Assembly: GCA_018398765.1 (NCBI GenBank)
Contig: JAHBMJ010004672.1
Location: forward strand, 6,502 to 70,501
DNA length: 64,000 nucleotides
Reading direction: 5' to 3'
From: Chromera velia
Taxonomy: Eukaryota > Sar > Chromeraceae
Of this stretch, positions 46,998 through 61,100 are shown piece by piece (the stretch's first letter is position 1; each line of letters begins with the position of its first letter). The notes under the pieces were generated by a model that was given only the letters and a program-made list of their open reading frames with translations, was not told where the DNA came from and made no database searches. Position numbers and translations under genes: made by a program.

Positions 46998-47259
46998 TTC
47001 TCTCTTTCTCTCTTTCTCTCTTCTCTCCTCCTCTCCCTCCTTTGCTCTCCCGTCTGTAGTGCGACTTCCTCATCCAGTCTCATCCTCGTGGTAGTCTATC
47101 ATGTCATGCAACGCTGCATGTGATCGTTTTGTTTTTTTGTGTGTGCCTTGGTTCTCATGTATTCTTCCCACTTTCCCTCTTTCCCCCCCCTCTCCTTTCG
47201 GGACTTTCCTATTCTTGCTTCTCTCCTTCTTTGAGTATCACTTTACTTCCCTTCCCGAT

Positions 47260-47299
<40 letters not shown>

Positions 47300-48047
47300 A
47301 AGAAAAGAAGGGAGAAGAAGAAACCTATAGTCTCTCTCTCTCTCCCCCTCTCTGTACACCCCCGGAGTGAGTGACTGCAGCCGTCGAGATCCCCCCCTCC
47401 GACATAGGCCGAGGGGACACATGGACGAAGGACACAAACCCGACCTTCTACTACAACGGCCTCCAGTCGCTCTACACAGACTACGCAGGGGGTGTTTGCC
47501 CCGGCAGATACAGAGTGAGGTCGAATTGGGAGTGGATCGTTCACACAAGCAACACGACGTTTGATGGAACTGAGTGGGCACCCTCGGGAGCCTTCGACCG
47601 TCTCACTATCGCAGGGGCCCCAGCAGACAGTAAGGGATTCCATGTGGACACGGTGACCGTGCCGGGGTCCGGAACGTCCTCGGGGTCGGATTCTGAAGTC
47701 CATCTGATTCTCGAATTGCCCTGCCGTCTCCGTCTGGCTCAGTACGGAATGCAGGTGCGGGACGAGGCCTGCTGCTTCTCTTATCAGGGCATCAGCAAAG
47801 CGGCCGTTTATGGTTCGAACGACATGAGCACCTGGACAGCGTTGGGGAGTTACTCGGGAGAAACTTCATGGACCCAGGCAGAGACCAAAACATTCGTGGC
47901 AGAGAGCGCAACGGGGCCCTTCAAGTTTCTCAAATTCGACTTGCTCAAGCTCTCACAGGCGGCCGACGAGTGGATCTCCGTCTCCGAGATCCCTCTCCAT
48001 GCAGTCGGATGGGAAGGTCGGTACTTGCGGGAGATGGCGCGATTGGC

Positions 48048-48080
<33 letters not shown>

Positions 48081-49949
48081 GGGGGGGGGAACGGAGTGTG
48101 CGGTGAGAATGTGTGGGCGTTGATCTTTGAGATTGCATGTGAGTGTACGCGTGTGTCTGCGGGGGGGGTGAGTGGGGGTCTGGGGAGTGAATGAGAGTGT
48201 GTACCTGAGTGCGGAGCCAAGTTCATGTGTAAAGATATGTGTGCGTTTGTGTGCGAATGCGTGTGTGTATGTTGCCTTTGAGTTTCCTCACACACTCCTG
48301 CTGACACCCTTCCCCCTTACCGCCCACTCTCCCTCCCTGCTGAAAAGAGCAGCACTCGAGACCCTTCCCCCCTCCGACATCGGCAAAGACGACACCTGGA
48401 CAAAAGACTTCACCGTCTCCTACGGGGGACTGTACACGATCTACAAAGACCACACAGGGGGCATCTGCCCCGGAAGGTGAGTACGTGTGTTTGTCTGCCC
48501 ACTCCTTCATCGGTTTGTCCCTCCATTCCTTCATCGGTTTGTCCCTCCACTCCTTCATCGGTTTGTCCCTTCACTCCTTCATCGATTTGTCCCTCCATTC
48601 CTTCATCAATTTGTCCCTCCATTCCTTCATCGGTTTGTCCCTCCATTCCTTCATCGGTTTGTCCCTCCACTCCTTCATCGGTTTGTCCCTCCACTCCTTC
48701 ATCGATTTGTCCCTCCACTCCTTCATCGGTTTGTCCCTCCACTCCTTCATCAATTTGTCCCTCCACTCCTTCATCAATTTGTCCCTCCATTTCTTCATCG
48801 ATTTGTCCCTCCACTCCTTCTATCCTTCTTTCTTTCTCTCCTTCCTTCCTTTTTCCCTCTCTTCCTTCGTTTCTTCCTTTTCATTGTCTTCGTTTTTTGA
48901 TCAGTGTGTGATCATCAATAATAGCAAATCAGGGGAACGACTCCTGCCCACACTCGATTTCTGATTTCTCTCCGCAGATACCGTGCGAAGACCAATACCG
49001 ACTGGGCCCACAACACTAACGACGCAACGTTCGGATCCAACGAGTGGAGCCCGGCAGGTGCCTTCGACCGTCTCGACGCGGGGTCGAACGTCGTCTCCGG
49101 TTATCATCCTGACGGTACCGTTGCGAATTCAGGAACATCCGACGGCACAGACGGCAACGTGGAACTGGTCCTCGAAGCTCCATGCCTCATCCACCCGCAC
49201 TCCTATCAAATCACCACGAGGGCTGATAACCCATCAGACAGCTCCGCCCCAAGCAAAGCAAACGTCTACGGATCTCTGGGTGGCAGCACGTGGACGCTGA
49301 TAGGAAGCTTTGTTGACGAGATGGTTTGGGGTCAGGGGGTGACGAAGACGTTCTACGCGACCTCCCCGGACCTGGGCCCATTCAATCACTTCAAATGGGA
49401 CATTCAAAAAAGAGCTTCAACATCGGCAGGTACCATGGCAATCGGAGATCTGATGGTGCAAAGCTCCGACATCTCAAGTCAGCCTGGCAGTCAGCCAACT
49501 GCATGGTCGATCGGTTGGTCAGCCAGTCGTATCATGCGTCCATCTAATCCGCCAGTCACAGGCATAAAGGGTAGCTTCTCTCTCTCTCTCTTTCTCTCTG
49601 GTCAACATTGTTTTACCTTTACGAAGCCCTCTGTCTCTCTGTCTCTGCTCAAGAGTCTTTTGATCCTGAGAAACCCTTCTCTGTCTGTTCCTGCCTGCAG
49701 CCTTCGACGAGATTCTCCCCCCCTCCGACCTCGGCAACTCCACCGAGTGGAAGAAAGACCCCTCAGAGATGTACAACGGCCTGCCCTCGATCTACAAGGA
49801 CCACACAGGGACCCTCTGCCCCGGCCGGTACAGAGTGAAGACAAACCAAGACTGGTGGCCTGCAAGCAAAAGTCAGTGAGTGAGTGAGTGAGGGATCAGT
49901 GGATTGGCTCCTTCGCCTAACCTTCTTCCCCACCCACCCCTCTCTCTCC

Positions 49950-49989
<40 letters not shown>

Positions 49990-52160
49990 GTTCTTTCTTT
50001 CCTTCTTTCCTTCTTTGACGAATAGAAAATTTCAAGATTTTTTCTTCCTTTTCGCATTTCGCCTGTCTGTCTAGTCGTGCGTCTTCCCGCACACACCATG
50101 CATGCACCGACCCTCTGTATGCTGTTACTCTCTCTCACTTGTGTTCCGTGACCGGTGTTTCTTCATTTCCTGCCGCTTTGACCGCAAAACACCCGGTCGA
50201 CAGGCTTTGGCTAAAAGACAGTGGGGCCCTTTCGGTGCCTCCTTCCTTTCTTCGTTCCTTCCTGGAAATCAACAGAACACACATAGAGAGACCATGCATG
50301 GACTCAACGGGTGATGAAATAAATGCAGGTTGGTACTCTTACGACACGAACGAGTGGCCTCCCAACGCCCTCTTCGACAAGCAAAAGGGGGTCAGCTACG
50401 CCGTTAGCGGGTATTCCACCGTCGGGAACGTGGCCAACTCGGGCCAGTCGGCTTCGGGAGACGGGAACGCCGAGATCCTTATTCACACGCCCTGCAGCTT
50501 TGTGTTGAAGGGGTATGAACTTGAGGCGAGGGTCGAGGCCGACGCTGGAGCCCGTATTCCTGTGAGGGGAACCGTGTACGGCTCCACTGACGGACTTACT
50601 TGGACTACGGTGAGTATCTACGAAGACTCTGTTGGATGGAGTGCGGAATCAGTGAAGACGTTCTGGGCAGACACGTCTCTTGGTCCGTTCAACCACTGGA
50701 AGTTCGACTTCCATAAGGTCCCAGAGACCTCAGATTCCTACGTGGCCTTCGGAGAGATTCAGATGATCGCATTAAACGTTACAGGTCTGTCTGTCTGTCT
50801 GTCTGTCTGTGCGAAAAAGTAGAGTAAAGAAAAGACGATATAGTCTGTCTGTCTGTCTATCATGAAGAAAGAAGGGAGAAAAAGAAACGTATAGTCTGTC
50901 TGTCTGTCTGTCCGCGTTTGTCAATCTGTCGGTGTGTTTGTGTATGTGTGTGTGTGTGTGTGTGTGGGTGTGGGTGTGTGTGTAGGTAGGTATCGTATGT
51001 CTGTGTGTCAGGGTGTTGGTGGACGAAGCTGTCGACAGTCATTCGGATTGTTCTGTCATCCGTTTGAAAGAAAGCAGGGCTGCAGCATGGAGGGAAGAAT
51101 TAAGTGACAGAGAGAGAGAAGCCTGAGTGGTTTGAGCCTAAAGGCAGGCAGAAGAAAGCGCATTTAATCGTCTCTGCAGGAGTATGGAGGCGCCTCCCTC
51201 CCTCTGTCCGTCCGTGAATGAAGAATGTTAAGACGTGTTGTTCTGTTGTGCCGGATCCCTTTCATCTTTGCAGACCTCTGCAGTGATGGTGCACACAACT
51301 GCCACGCCAACGCAGCATGTGAAAACGCAGTCGGCTCCTTCACGTGCTCCTGCAATTACGGCTTTACCGGAGACGGCCTCTCTTGCTCTGCCCTCACCCT
51401 CATCCCCCCTGCGGACATCGGGAACGGCGGAACGTGGACGAAGGACTCGACGGTGACTTACAACAGTCTGCCCACGTTCTCCAAGGACTATACAGGGGCC
51501 GTCTGCCCGGGGACCTATAGGGTGCGGTCCAACACCAACTGGTTCGGAAACTCAGGAGCGAGCATCCTTGGGTCTGAGTGGCCCCCCAGTGGGGTGTTTG
51601 ACAGGCAAGTCGCATTCTTGGGCCAAAATAACGGATATAGCAGCAACGGAGCTGTGACGAACAGTGGTACAGACAGCGGCACGGACATCGACGTGCAACT
51701 TTGGATCTCACTTCCCTGCCACATCAAGCTCGCGTCTTTCGGGATTCAACCCCGAGGCGATCCGGGGGAGCCCAGACAAGTACCCTCCAAGGTGACTGTG
51801 TACGGGAGTACGGATGCCGGCACTACTTGGACGACCATCGCTTCGTTCAGTGAGCAGATACACTGGGAAGCGGGGGTGACCAGGGGGTTTGCCGGAAATA
51901 AAGATCTGGGTCCTTTCAATGAAATCTTCTTTGGCATCCAAAAAGTGTCGGCGGCCTACAACACGGAAGTGGTCGTCGGTGACATCGAGCTTTACGCAGA
52001 AGGTCGGTTCTCTGTCAACAAAGCTGGGGGGACACACTTAGTTCAGGGATTAAATCTTTATTTCTTTGAGTTGAATTAAGTGGGCCCTCTGTTCGAAATC
52101 TTGTTGTCGACTTTTCACTCCGACATCTCATGCATTGGTGCGTGTCTGTGTGTGTCTGTG

Positions 52161-52199
<39 letters not shown>

Positions 52200-55100
52200 A
52201 TTCATGCAAGTTTCTTACCTTTGCTTTCAGTGCTGAATCAGATCCCCCCCCCCGACATCGGCACTGCCAGCTCCTGGACCAAGGACCCCTCAGTGACCTA
52301 CGGGGGGTTCTACACTGCCTACAGAGATTACACAGGGGTGAGGTGTCCGGGGCGTTATCGGGCGATGACGAACACCTTGTGGTGGGATGACGGGGGGTGG
52401 TACACGTACGACACAAACGAGTGGCCGATTTCAGGTGCGTTTGACCAGACTGGCAGTGCAGACGCGAACAACGTCATGGCCTACAATGTCGACGACACCG
52501 TGACTGTGTCAGGGACATCTGCGGCGTCGGATTCGAGCGTAGAGCTGGTTCTGCAGACTCCCTGCAGTCTGTTCTTGAACCAGTTTTCGATCCGATCTCG
52601 TATCTCCGCCACTTGGGCCGATCATCAGTCCCCCAGCAAAATGGTCGTGTCGGGGTCGACAGACATGAGTACCTGGACAGAAGTCGCGTCCTTTGACGGC
52701 GAGACTGTATGGACGGGAGATGAGGTGAAAACCTGGAGTGCAAACGACACACTGGGGCCCTTCAACTACTTCAAATTTGATGCAAAGAGAATAGCAGGGA
52801 CTGCCGACGAGTGGTACTGCATTGCTGACATCAGCCTCTTTGCTTTCATTACAGGCAAGTGCATGGTTTTTTTTCGGGGAACTAACCTCCTTTTGTTATG
52901 CAGCAGGCAGAGATGAAAGCAGCTGGCGCTCTCAGGGTTTCCCCTGTTGGCGTGCGTTCGTTATGCAGGTGTAGCGATAAGAATACAGACATAGTCATGT
53001 GTCGTTCTGTCGCCCCTGATCCCTTTCTTCGCTTCTTTGCAGATCCCTGCGGAGACGGTCACAACTGCCATGCCAACGCCACATGTGAGAACGCAGGCAG
53101 CTCCTTCACCTGCTCGTGCAACGAAGGCTTCGGGGGAGACGGCGTCTCGTGCTCCCCCCTCACGCAGATCCCCCCCTCCGACATCGGCACCGCCATCACA
53201 TGGACAAAGGACCCCTCACTCACTTACGGAGGAATCTACACGGCATACAAGGACTATGCAGGGCTCACCTGTCCGGGTCGCTTTCGGGCGATGACCAACA
53301 CGCCGTTTGCAAGCGACGGAGGATGGTATTCGTATGCGGCAGACGAAAATCCGCTTTCCGGTGCCTTCGATCAATCCGGCGCAGGAAACTTTGGAAGCCA
53401 AAAATTTTCAACACCTACAATACCATGGCTGTCGCAGGGACGTCAGATGTTTCGGATTCCAACGTTGAGCTTGTCCTCAGGACGCCGTGCAGTGTGACGC
53501 TCTATTCATTCTCAGTGAGAGCCCGGAATTCTGTGTCTTTTCTGAACCAGTGCCCCAGCAAAATGGTTGTTTCTGGATCAGCTGACGGTAGCGCCTGGAC
53601 GCAGCTGTCGTCGTTTGAGGGGGAGATCGTGTGGACTGCTGATGAGGTGAAGTTCTGGAGGGTCAACGAGACGCTGGGGGTCTTCAACTACTTCAAATTT
53701 GTCATTCAGAGAGTCAGTCAGTCTTCGCAGACGTGGATGGAGTTTGCAGACATCTCCCTCTACGCATCCAATACGGCAGGTCGGTAGGTGGGCCGGCCGG
53801 TTGGTTGGATCAATTGCGTGGGAGTCCAGTTGAGGTCCCGACTGATTGGATCCGACTGGAATGCTGCATCACGCTTTCCTTCACATACACATAGCAAAGC
53901 AATACATATGCACGGAAGCATCGATGCAGCCAGCTTACGTTCTCTTGGTATTCTTGAGGAGAGAGGTGGCTGAGCGATACATGGGCTTTTTTCATTTGAC
54001 TGCCGTTTTGTTTTTTTTCTGTCTTCTCCATGGATCTCGGTCACTGTCGGACCGGAGTAGAGATTCCTGACTGAATCTTCAAATTTTCCTCCACATGATC
54101 CTCTCATTCCTGTTGATATCAATGCGCTCTTTCGTTTCACTTAGTCGGATGCATCCTTCTACGCAATGTGTGTGCAGACCTCTGTGAATGGCTGGGGCCG
54201 GGCTCATTTTGCAGACTCTCTTTGTGCAGTGCCCGTCATGCATCTATTGCTGTTCGGTTGCTTTTTTGCAGACCTGTGCGGAAACGGCTCTCACAATTGC
54301 CACACCAACGCGACGTGCAAGAATGCAGGCAGCTCCTTCACGTGCTCCTGCAACGGCGGCTTTTCTGGAGATGGCGTGACGTGCTCCCTTCTCACCCAGA
54401 TCCCCCCCTCCGACATTGGCACTGCCTCCTCGTGGAAGAAGGACCCCTCAGTGACCTACGGAGGCTTGTACACGGCCTACCAAGACTACACAGGAATGAC
54501 CTGCCCCGGTCGTTTTCGGGCGATGACCAACACGCCTTGGTGGGATGATGCAGGATGGTATTCTTACGGTTCGAACGAATGGCCGATTTCGGGGGCTTTC
54601 GATCAGACCGGCGCCGCGGGCGTAAACGACGTCAAAGCGTACACACAGGCCAGCACGGTGACAATATCAGGGACTGACGCAGGCTCGGACTCGAACTTGG
54701 AATTGATTCTGAAGACTCCGTGTAGTCTGGTGCTCTCCCAATTTGCAGTCAAAGCCCGGAGTGATAACATATATGCCCCCTCACATTCACCGAGCAAAAT
54801 GGTGGTCTCAGGCTCCACAGACATGAGTAGCTGGACCGAGTTGGCATCGTTTGAGGGAGAAATCAATTGGACAGCAGACGAGCTGAGGTTTTGGAGAGCA
54901 AACGAGACGCTGGGAGCATTCAACTATTTCAAGTTTTCAATCAAAAGAAGAGCGTCTATAACTGACGATCTCGCCGCACTTGCCGACATTACCCTCTTCA
55001 CCTCCAGCACCACAGGTAGGTAGGTTCGGTTTTGTGTGTGTGTGTGTGTGTGTGTGTGCACTTTTTGTTTGTTCAAAGGCTCTATGCATGCATTTGCCTA

Positions 55101-58100
55101 GTCGAGCTTGGTATGCCGCCAGTGTAGGACGTCAAACGCAGTTTACCTTCTTTTTACAATTCAAAGAATCAGCGCGTCTGCGAGCGCGGCGGTGTCGCTT
55201 GCCGACATTACCCTCTATACGCTTCCAATGTGACAAGTGGGCCGCCTGCAACAAGAGCTCTGCTGGTTTTTGGCCTGCATGAGTCATTGTGTCGCTTCGT
55301 TTTCCCTCTTCGCCCCCTTCCTGCTCTCCTCTCTTGCGTGATTCTTCTTTGTCGACCTCCCGCCTGTCGGTTTTTCACCTCTCCTTTCTTGTCCACTACA
55401 AATATCTTTTCCTCTCGGAGCAGACAAAAGTCTCTGTTCTGCTCTCTTCTCTTTTCGGGGCTCCTCTGTGATGCGCACATGCACCGACAATTTTGTTTTT
55501 GCTGCTTCATCAGTGGACCACTGGATGCCGATCCCGTTCACCGTGTTTGCAGACCTCTGCGGAGACGGAGCCCACAATTGCGACACCAATGCACTCTGCG
55601 AAAATCAGGGCAGCAGCTTTGCCTGCGAGTGCAACACTGGCTTCCAAGGTAGCGGAGTCTCCTGCACACCCCTCATTTTGATCCCCCCTTCAGACGTGGG
55701 GGGGGGCGGTCTGTGGACCAAGGACGACAACGTGACTTACAGTGGCATCACCTCCGTCTACACAGACTACACAGGTGCCGTGTGTACGGGAAGGTTCCGT
55801 GCACTGACGAATAAGAATTGGGTGAACCAAGCAAGCGGCTCTGCGTTTGCAACAGATGAGAGACCGCCGAGCGGAGCATTCGACCGTCTGCCTGAGGTGT
55901 CTAACGGAAAACAAGGATGGGCACCATCCGGGTTCATTGACAAAGCGGACAGCACGGGTGATGACGATGCAGAAATCATCTTGGAAGCCCCGTGCAGCTT
56001 TCGGCTCGAGTCCTGGGCCGTTCAGGCTCGTTCCGTCTGCTGCTCTTTCACCCAGTCACCTGCGAAGATGACGGTGTCAGGGTCCAATGATACTTCTTCG
56101 GGACCTTGGACAGTCCTTGGGAGCTTCGAGGGGCACAGGAGGTGGGAAGCTGGCGAGAAGCGGGGGTTCGATGCGGACCCAAGCTTGGGCGCTTTCACGG
56201 CCTTCAAGTTCAATTTTCAGAGAATTGCAGCCTCATCGAATGGAGACGGGATGATTGCGGACATCGAACTCTACACAGCAGCTTGGACAGGTTGGTGCGT
56301 GCGTGCGGGGGGCTCTTGGAACTCCATATGGATCGATCCATCGTTGTCTTCTCTTTTTGGGTCATGTGGTGCACATTCTGCACAGACAGATACAGACTAT
56401 TACATAGACAGATACAGACGGTTTCACAGACAGAGACAGGAAAAAAGAACAGGAGGAAGGAACGAAAGAAGCCCCAAATTTCTCTTCTCTGAATGTGTGG
56501 CTCTCTCTGGCGAGTGAAAACAACCATTCGTCACGCTCTCTTTCGTTCCGTTTTCTTCTTTCTGCCAACATGTGGAAATTGTTGAGTCGATCAGTAAAAT
56601 ATTTGGCGATTCTCTCCGCGATGCAGGTCCAGACGAGTGCTCTGACGGTACGCACAACTGCGACGGCAACGCCTCCTGCTCAAACACAGACGACAGCTTC
56701 ACCTGCGCATGTAACACTGGGTACGCAGGAAACGGCACCGCTTGCACCGCTCTCACGCAGCTGCCCCCCTCAGACATCGGCAGAGGCGACACTTGGACTG
56801 AAGACAGTTCGGTGACGTACAGTGGACAGTCGACTGCCTACAAGGACTACGCAGGTGCGGGTGGGTGCACAGGGCGGTACCGGGTGAGGACGAACACTCA
56901 ATGGTTCTCATCCTCCCCGTGGATTTGGCCTCCGCAAGGCGCATTCGACAGGACCAACGACCCAAGCTCAGGGACTTTATCCATGTTCGTGACGGATCCG
57001 ACTATTTCTGGGACTGGTGCAGCATCGGATGCTAATGTTGAGCTCATCTTGGAGCTTCCATGCCTTCTGAAGTTGCACGAATTTGGCGTCTGGTCTCGCA
57101 GCAGTGGCACCGTGACCGAGAATCCGAGCAAGGCGGAGGTTTTGGGCTCGACTGATCTCACATCTTGGACTTTGCTCGGGTCGTTCAGTGGAGAAAAGAG
57201 CTGGGTGAACAGCGAGACAAAGACCTTCTCGGCCAATAGCACTGCTGGGCCCTTCAACCATATCAAGTTCGTGGGCCAGAGAGTGAACTCTGGTAGTGAT
57301 GCCCGATTGACGATTGCGGACATCATTTTGACGGGACAAGTATCGACAGGTCAGCGACGCTTTCTGCAAGGAACTCTCCAGCCGTGCAGCAATTATGCAA
57401 ACTGCATTGGTACTTTCTCGGAGTCATTTGACAAGTCGTCATAAAAGTAGCCTCTTGTGTATGTCTGTCTTCAAACATGCACTCCAGTACATGCACAGAC
57501 CTCGCTCTTCAATCTTTTCGAGTTGTATCATTCGTCCTTTCGTCACGGTGACGCTTCCTTGGTGCATCCGTGTTCCTCCAGATCTCTTTGTTCTTCTTTT
57601 TTTGCTTCTCACAATCCCTCGTAATTTGTTGATTCCCCCCCCTCCCTCACCTATTCGAGCCCCCGAACCCACATTCCTTCCTCCGCACGCAGGCCCTGAC
57701 GAGTGCACGGAGGGAACCCACAACTGCGACGGGGACGCCACATGCACAGATACAAGCACCAGCTTCACCTGCGCCTGCAACACTGGATTCACAGATGCGT
57801 ACGTGTCGACGGGACCCACCAGTCAGTTGATGCGGGGGCCATTCAGTCAGCCAGCCAGCCAGCCAGTCAGGCAGTCAGCCAGTCAGCTAGCACGGTAGTC
57901 AGTCAGTCATTAGGGCACGCAGGCAAGCTGGCATTCGCCCTGTTTACAAATCTCTCCCGTCCTCTTGTTTCCTTCCGGTCCCCTACTCATCTGCAATGCT
58001 TTTCCATGCATCAGTCCTTGTTTTAATCTTCGGTTTCCATGTGATCGACTCGTCGATTGGTAATTAATTCCTTTGCAGTCCTCGTACCCCCCTCGGACAT

Positions 58101-61100
58101 CGGATCTGCCCCCACATGGACTAAGGACGGCGCCGTGACCTACGGGGGGTTTCACACGTTCTCCAAGGACTACGCCTCCGGGAGGTGTGCAGGGACGTAC
58201 CGGGCGAGGACGGACACAAATTGGTACGACAATTCAGGGGCGACTGGGGCTTTGGCATCAAACGAGTGGCCCCCAAGCGGCGCGTTCGACAACACACCAG
58301 GAGGGCCCAACACGCAGACAGGGTGGGCGATGGCCAATGGTGACACCTGCGGTGAGGTTGTGGACTGCAATGTCGAGTTGATTCTTGAAACGCCCTGCAG
58401 CCTCGCAGTGAGCACGTGGTGGGTCCAGGCAGAAACAGGGACGATACCAGCAAACACCCCTTCTGCGATGGTTTTGTCCGGCTCGTCGGACGACGGTCTC
58501 AGCTGGACAGAGCTGGGATCCTTCACAGGAGAAACGGGGTTCTCCTCTTCGGAGGTAAAGAACTTCACAGCCAACGAGGCACTCGGGGCGTTCACCTGGT
58601 TCAAGTTCTTCGTGCAAAGAAGCGGGCAGCCTTCGGGTTCTGAAATGATTTCGTTGATGAGTGGTGTAGGCCTATACGGAGAACCAGGTGAGGCTCCGTC
58701 CTAGCCGGGCCTCTCTGATGCATGCGTTGCCTTGCACTTGGATTTGTTCGAGTTTGTTTGTGTCAGGCTTTTTGTCTGTCTGCTGGTCGGTTCTTCTGTT
58801 TGTTCGAGCCTGTTTGTGTGCTTCAAGGTGTCTATGATTGTTTGTCGGTCGCAAGTGTCATACACACAAACACATTTGTTTCTCTTAATTCTGTCTCTCA
58901 TCATGCATCAACTGCAGCCACACTTTCGGGCGGGACGCAGTGCATGGGTCAGACAGGGACAGGGACAGAAACAGAGAGATAAACTGAGAGAAACATAGTG
59001 ACAGAGACCGGCATGGAGACAGAGAAACAAGAACAGACAGAGATGTGGCTAGACAGATACTGACACACAATGTCTTTTTAAAGAATAAAAATGGCTTTCT
59101 GTCCCCAAAAGACTCTATTTCTTTCTTTCTCTCGCTACTGGCTCATTCTCTCGCCCCTCTCACACACAGACTTACTGCTCGCAAGAAGATAGGGTGCGGG
59201 TGTATGTGTGTATGAGAGAGAGAGAGAGCTCTTGTTACCGGTACTCTTCTCTTCTTCTATCTTTTGCCCATTGGTCTCTCTTGCGCTCTCCCACTCATGC
59301 CTCCCTCCGTTTCTTCATTCTGTTTGCAGCCACAGCGGTCGACGAGTGCACGGGCGCTCTGCACGACTGCGACGGGAACGCAATCTGCAATGACACTGCA
59401 ACAAGCTTCACGTGCACGTGTAACGCCGGCTTTTCGGGTTCGGGCGTTAGCTGCTCCAGTCAGTGGGGAAACTACGGGAGGGCGAGAACACCACACAAAG
59501 TTCCCTTAGAGTACCTGCAAACGGAGAGATCGACGAGCGAGAAACAAGCTGTAGTGAGCAAGAAAGAAAGAGAGAGAGAGAGAAAAAAAAAGAAAGAAAG
59601 AAAGAAAGGAAGAAAGAAAGAAAGAAAGCAAGAAAGCAAGAAAGCAAGAAAGAAAGAAAGAAAGAAAGAAAAGATGGAAATCCACAAAGACACACAGACA
59701 GACACAGAGACAGACAGAAATGTGAAGATAAAGATAGGAAGAACGAACGAAAGAAGCCTCAAATGCTTCTTCTTATGGGCACAAGCATGACTTCTGCAGC
59801 GGAGATGCCGACATATTTGTTTTTTGCCAATACTGTTCAGGAGATTTGAACTGTCATGTCATGTCCCTTGCTCCCCGAAATGGTTGAAGAGCTCAATGTG
59901 TCTGTCTGCATGTCATTGCTCAAACTTCCAAACTCCATTGAAGGTCCCTTTACCCTCCTTTCAGATGGAAATTCTCCTACGGGATCGCTATTTCCGAGCC
60001 GATCTGTCTTTTTTGGTCTTTTCAGTAGAAAATGTCTCAGGGCTCCTCAACCCGTTGCATCCTTTCTTCATTCATGTCTCTGCAGGACTTCCACTCATCC
60101 CCCCAGCAGACATAGGAGCCGGGGGAACTTGGACCAAAGACCCCTCAGTGACCTATGGGGGTCTCTATACCATGTACAAAAACTACACAGGCTCTTTGTG
60201 CCCAGGCATATACAGAGCGATGTCAAACACCGCACACTGGAACGACAACGGCTGGCACACCTTCTTGAGCAACGAATTTCCTCCGAGTGGTGCCTTCGAC
60301 AGACAGCCGTCTCCTGGGACGCAATCAGGGTGGAATAGCGCCGCATCGACGATGGCGGGGACCTCTAGCGGGAGTGACGCAACAGTGGAGCTGATTCTGA
60401 AGATCCCCTGCAGTATCGTCCTCTCAGCATACACGGTGCAAACACGCATAGACAGCTGTTGTCTCTACCAGACTCCCAGCAAGGTCCAGGTTTCGGGCTC
60501 GACCGATGGCTCTACCTGGACTGTACTGGGATCGTATTCTGGTGAGACCTCGTGGACAGAAGGGGAGAACAAAACATTCGCTGCAGACACGACGTTGGGT
60601 CCATTCAACTACTTCAAATTTGAACTGTTGAGGATCTCAAAAAGTGGGGACGATCTGATGCACGTGGGCGACTTAGAGCTTTACGCATTGAACATCACCG
60701 GTCAGCCCACAAGTCGTCACAAAACCATGCATATGTTATGACGCAAGCTTCTGGTTTGTGTGACTATTTTAGAATTGGAATTGTAGCTTTTTCTTTTTTT
60801 TGTGTGTGCCCTTTTTGTTTGTTTAAAGGCTCCATGCATGCAGTTGCCTAGTCGAGCTTGGCATGCCGCCAGTGCATGAAGTCAAACGCTGTTGACCTTC
60901 TTTTGCTTTCAGCGAGCTTTTCCGATGTGCTGACGATAGACTGACTCCACCTTTTCACCGCCGCCATACTTGCAGACCTCTGCGGTGACGGCGCACACAA
61001 CTGCCACGCCAGCGCTACCTGCGAGAATGCAGGCAGTAGCTTTACCTGTTCCTGCAACGGCGGCTTTTCTGGAGATGGCGTGACGTGCTCCCTTCTTACC

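Noticed and set aside
48502-48826. CRISPR-like regular repeats
   Set aside because: The 24-bp units are directly adjacent with no unique spacers, in a eukaryotic intron.
48410-48964. Repetitive ORFs of 130-160 codons with an 8-residue period on both strands
   Set aside because: These come from the 24-bp intronic minisatellite; the exon phases and splice sites on both sides fit an intron.
57799-57804. GTACGT as the donor of exon 13
   Set aside because: It leaves phase 2, while the next exon needs phase 1; the donor at 57822 keeps the frame.
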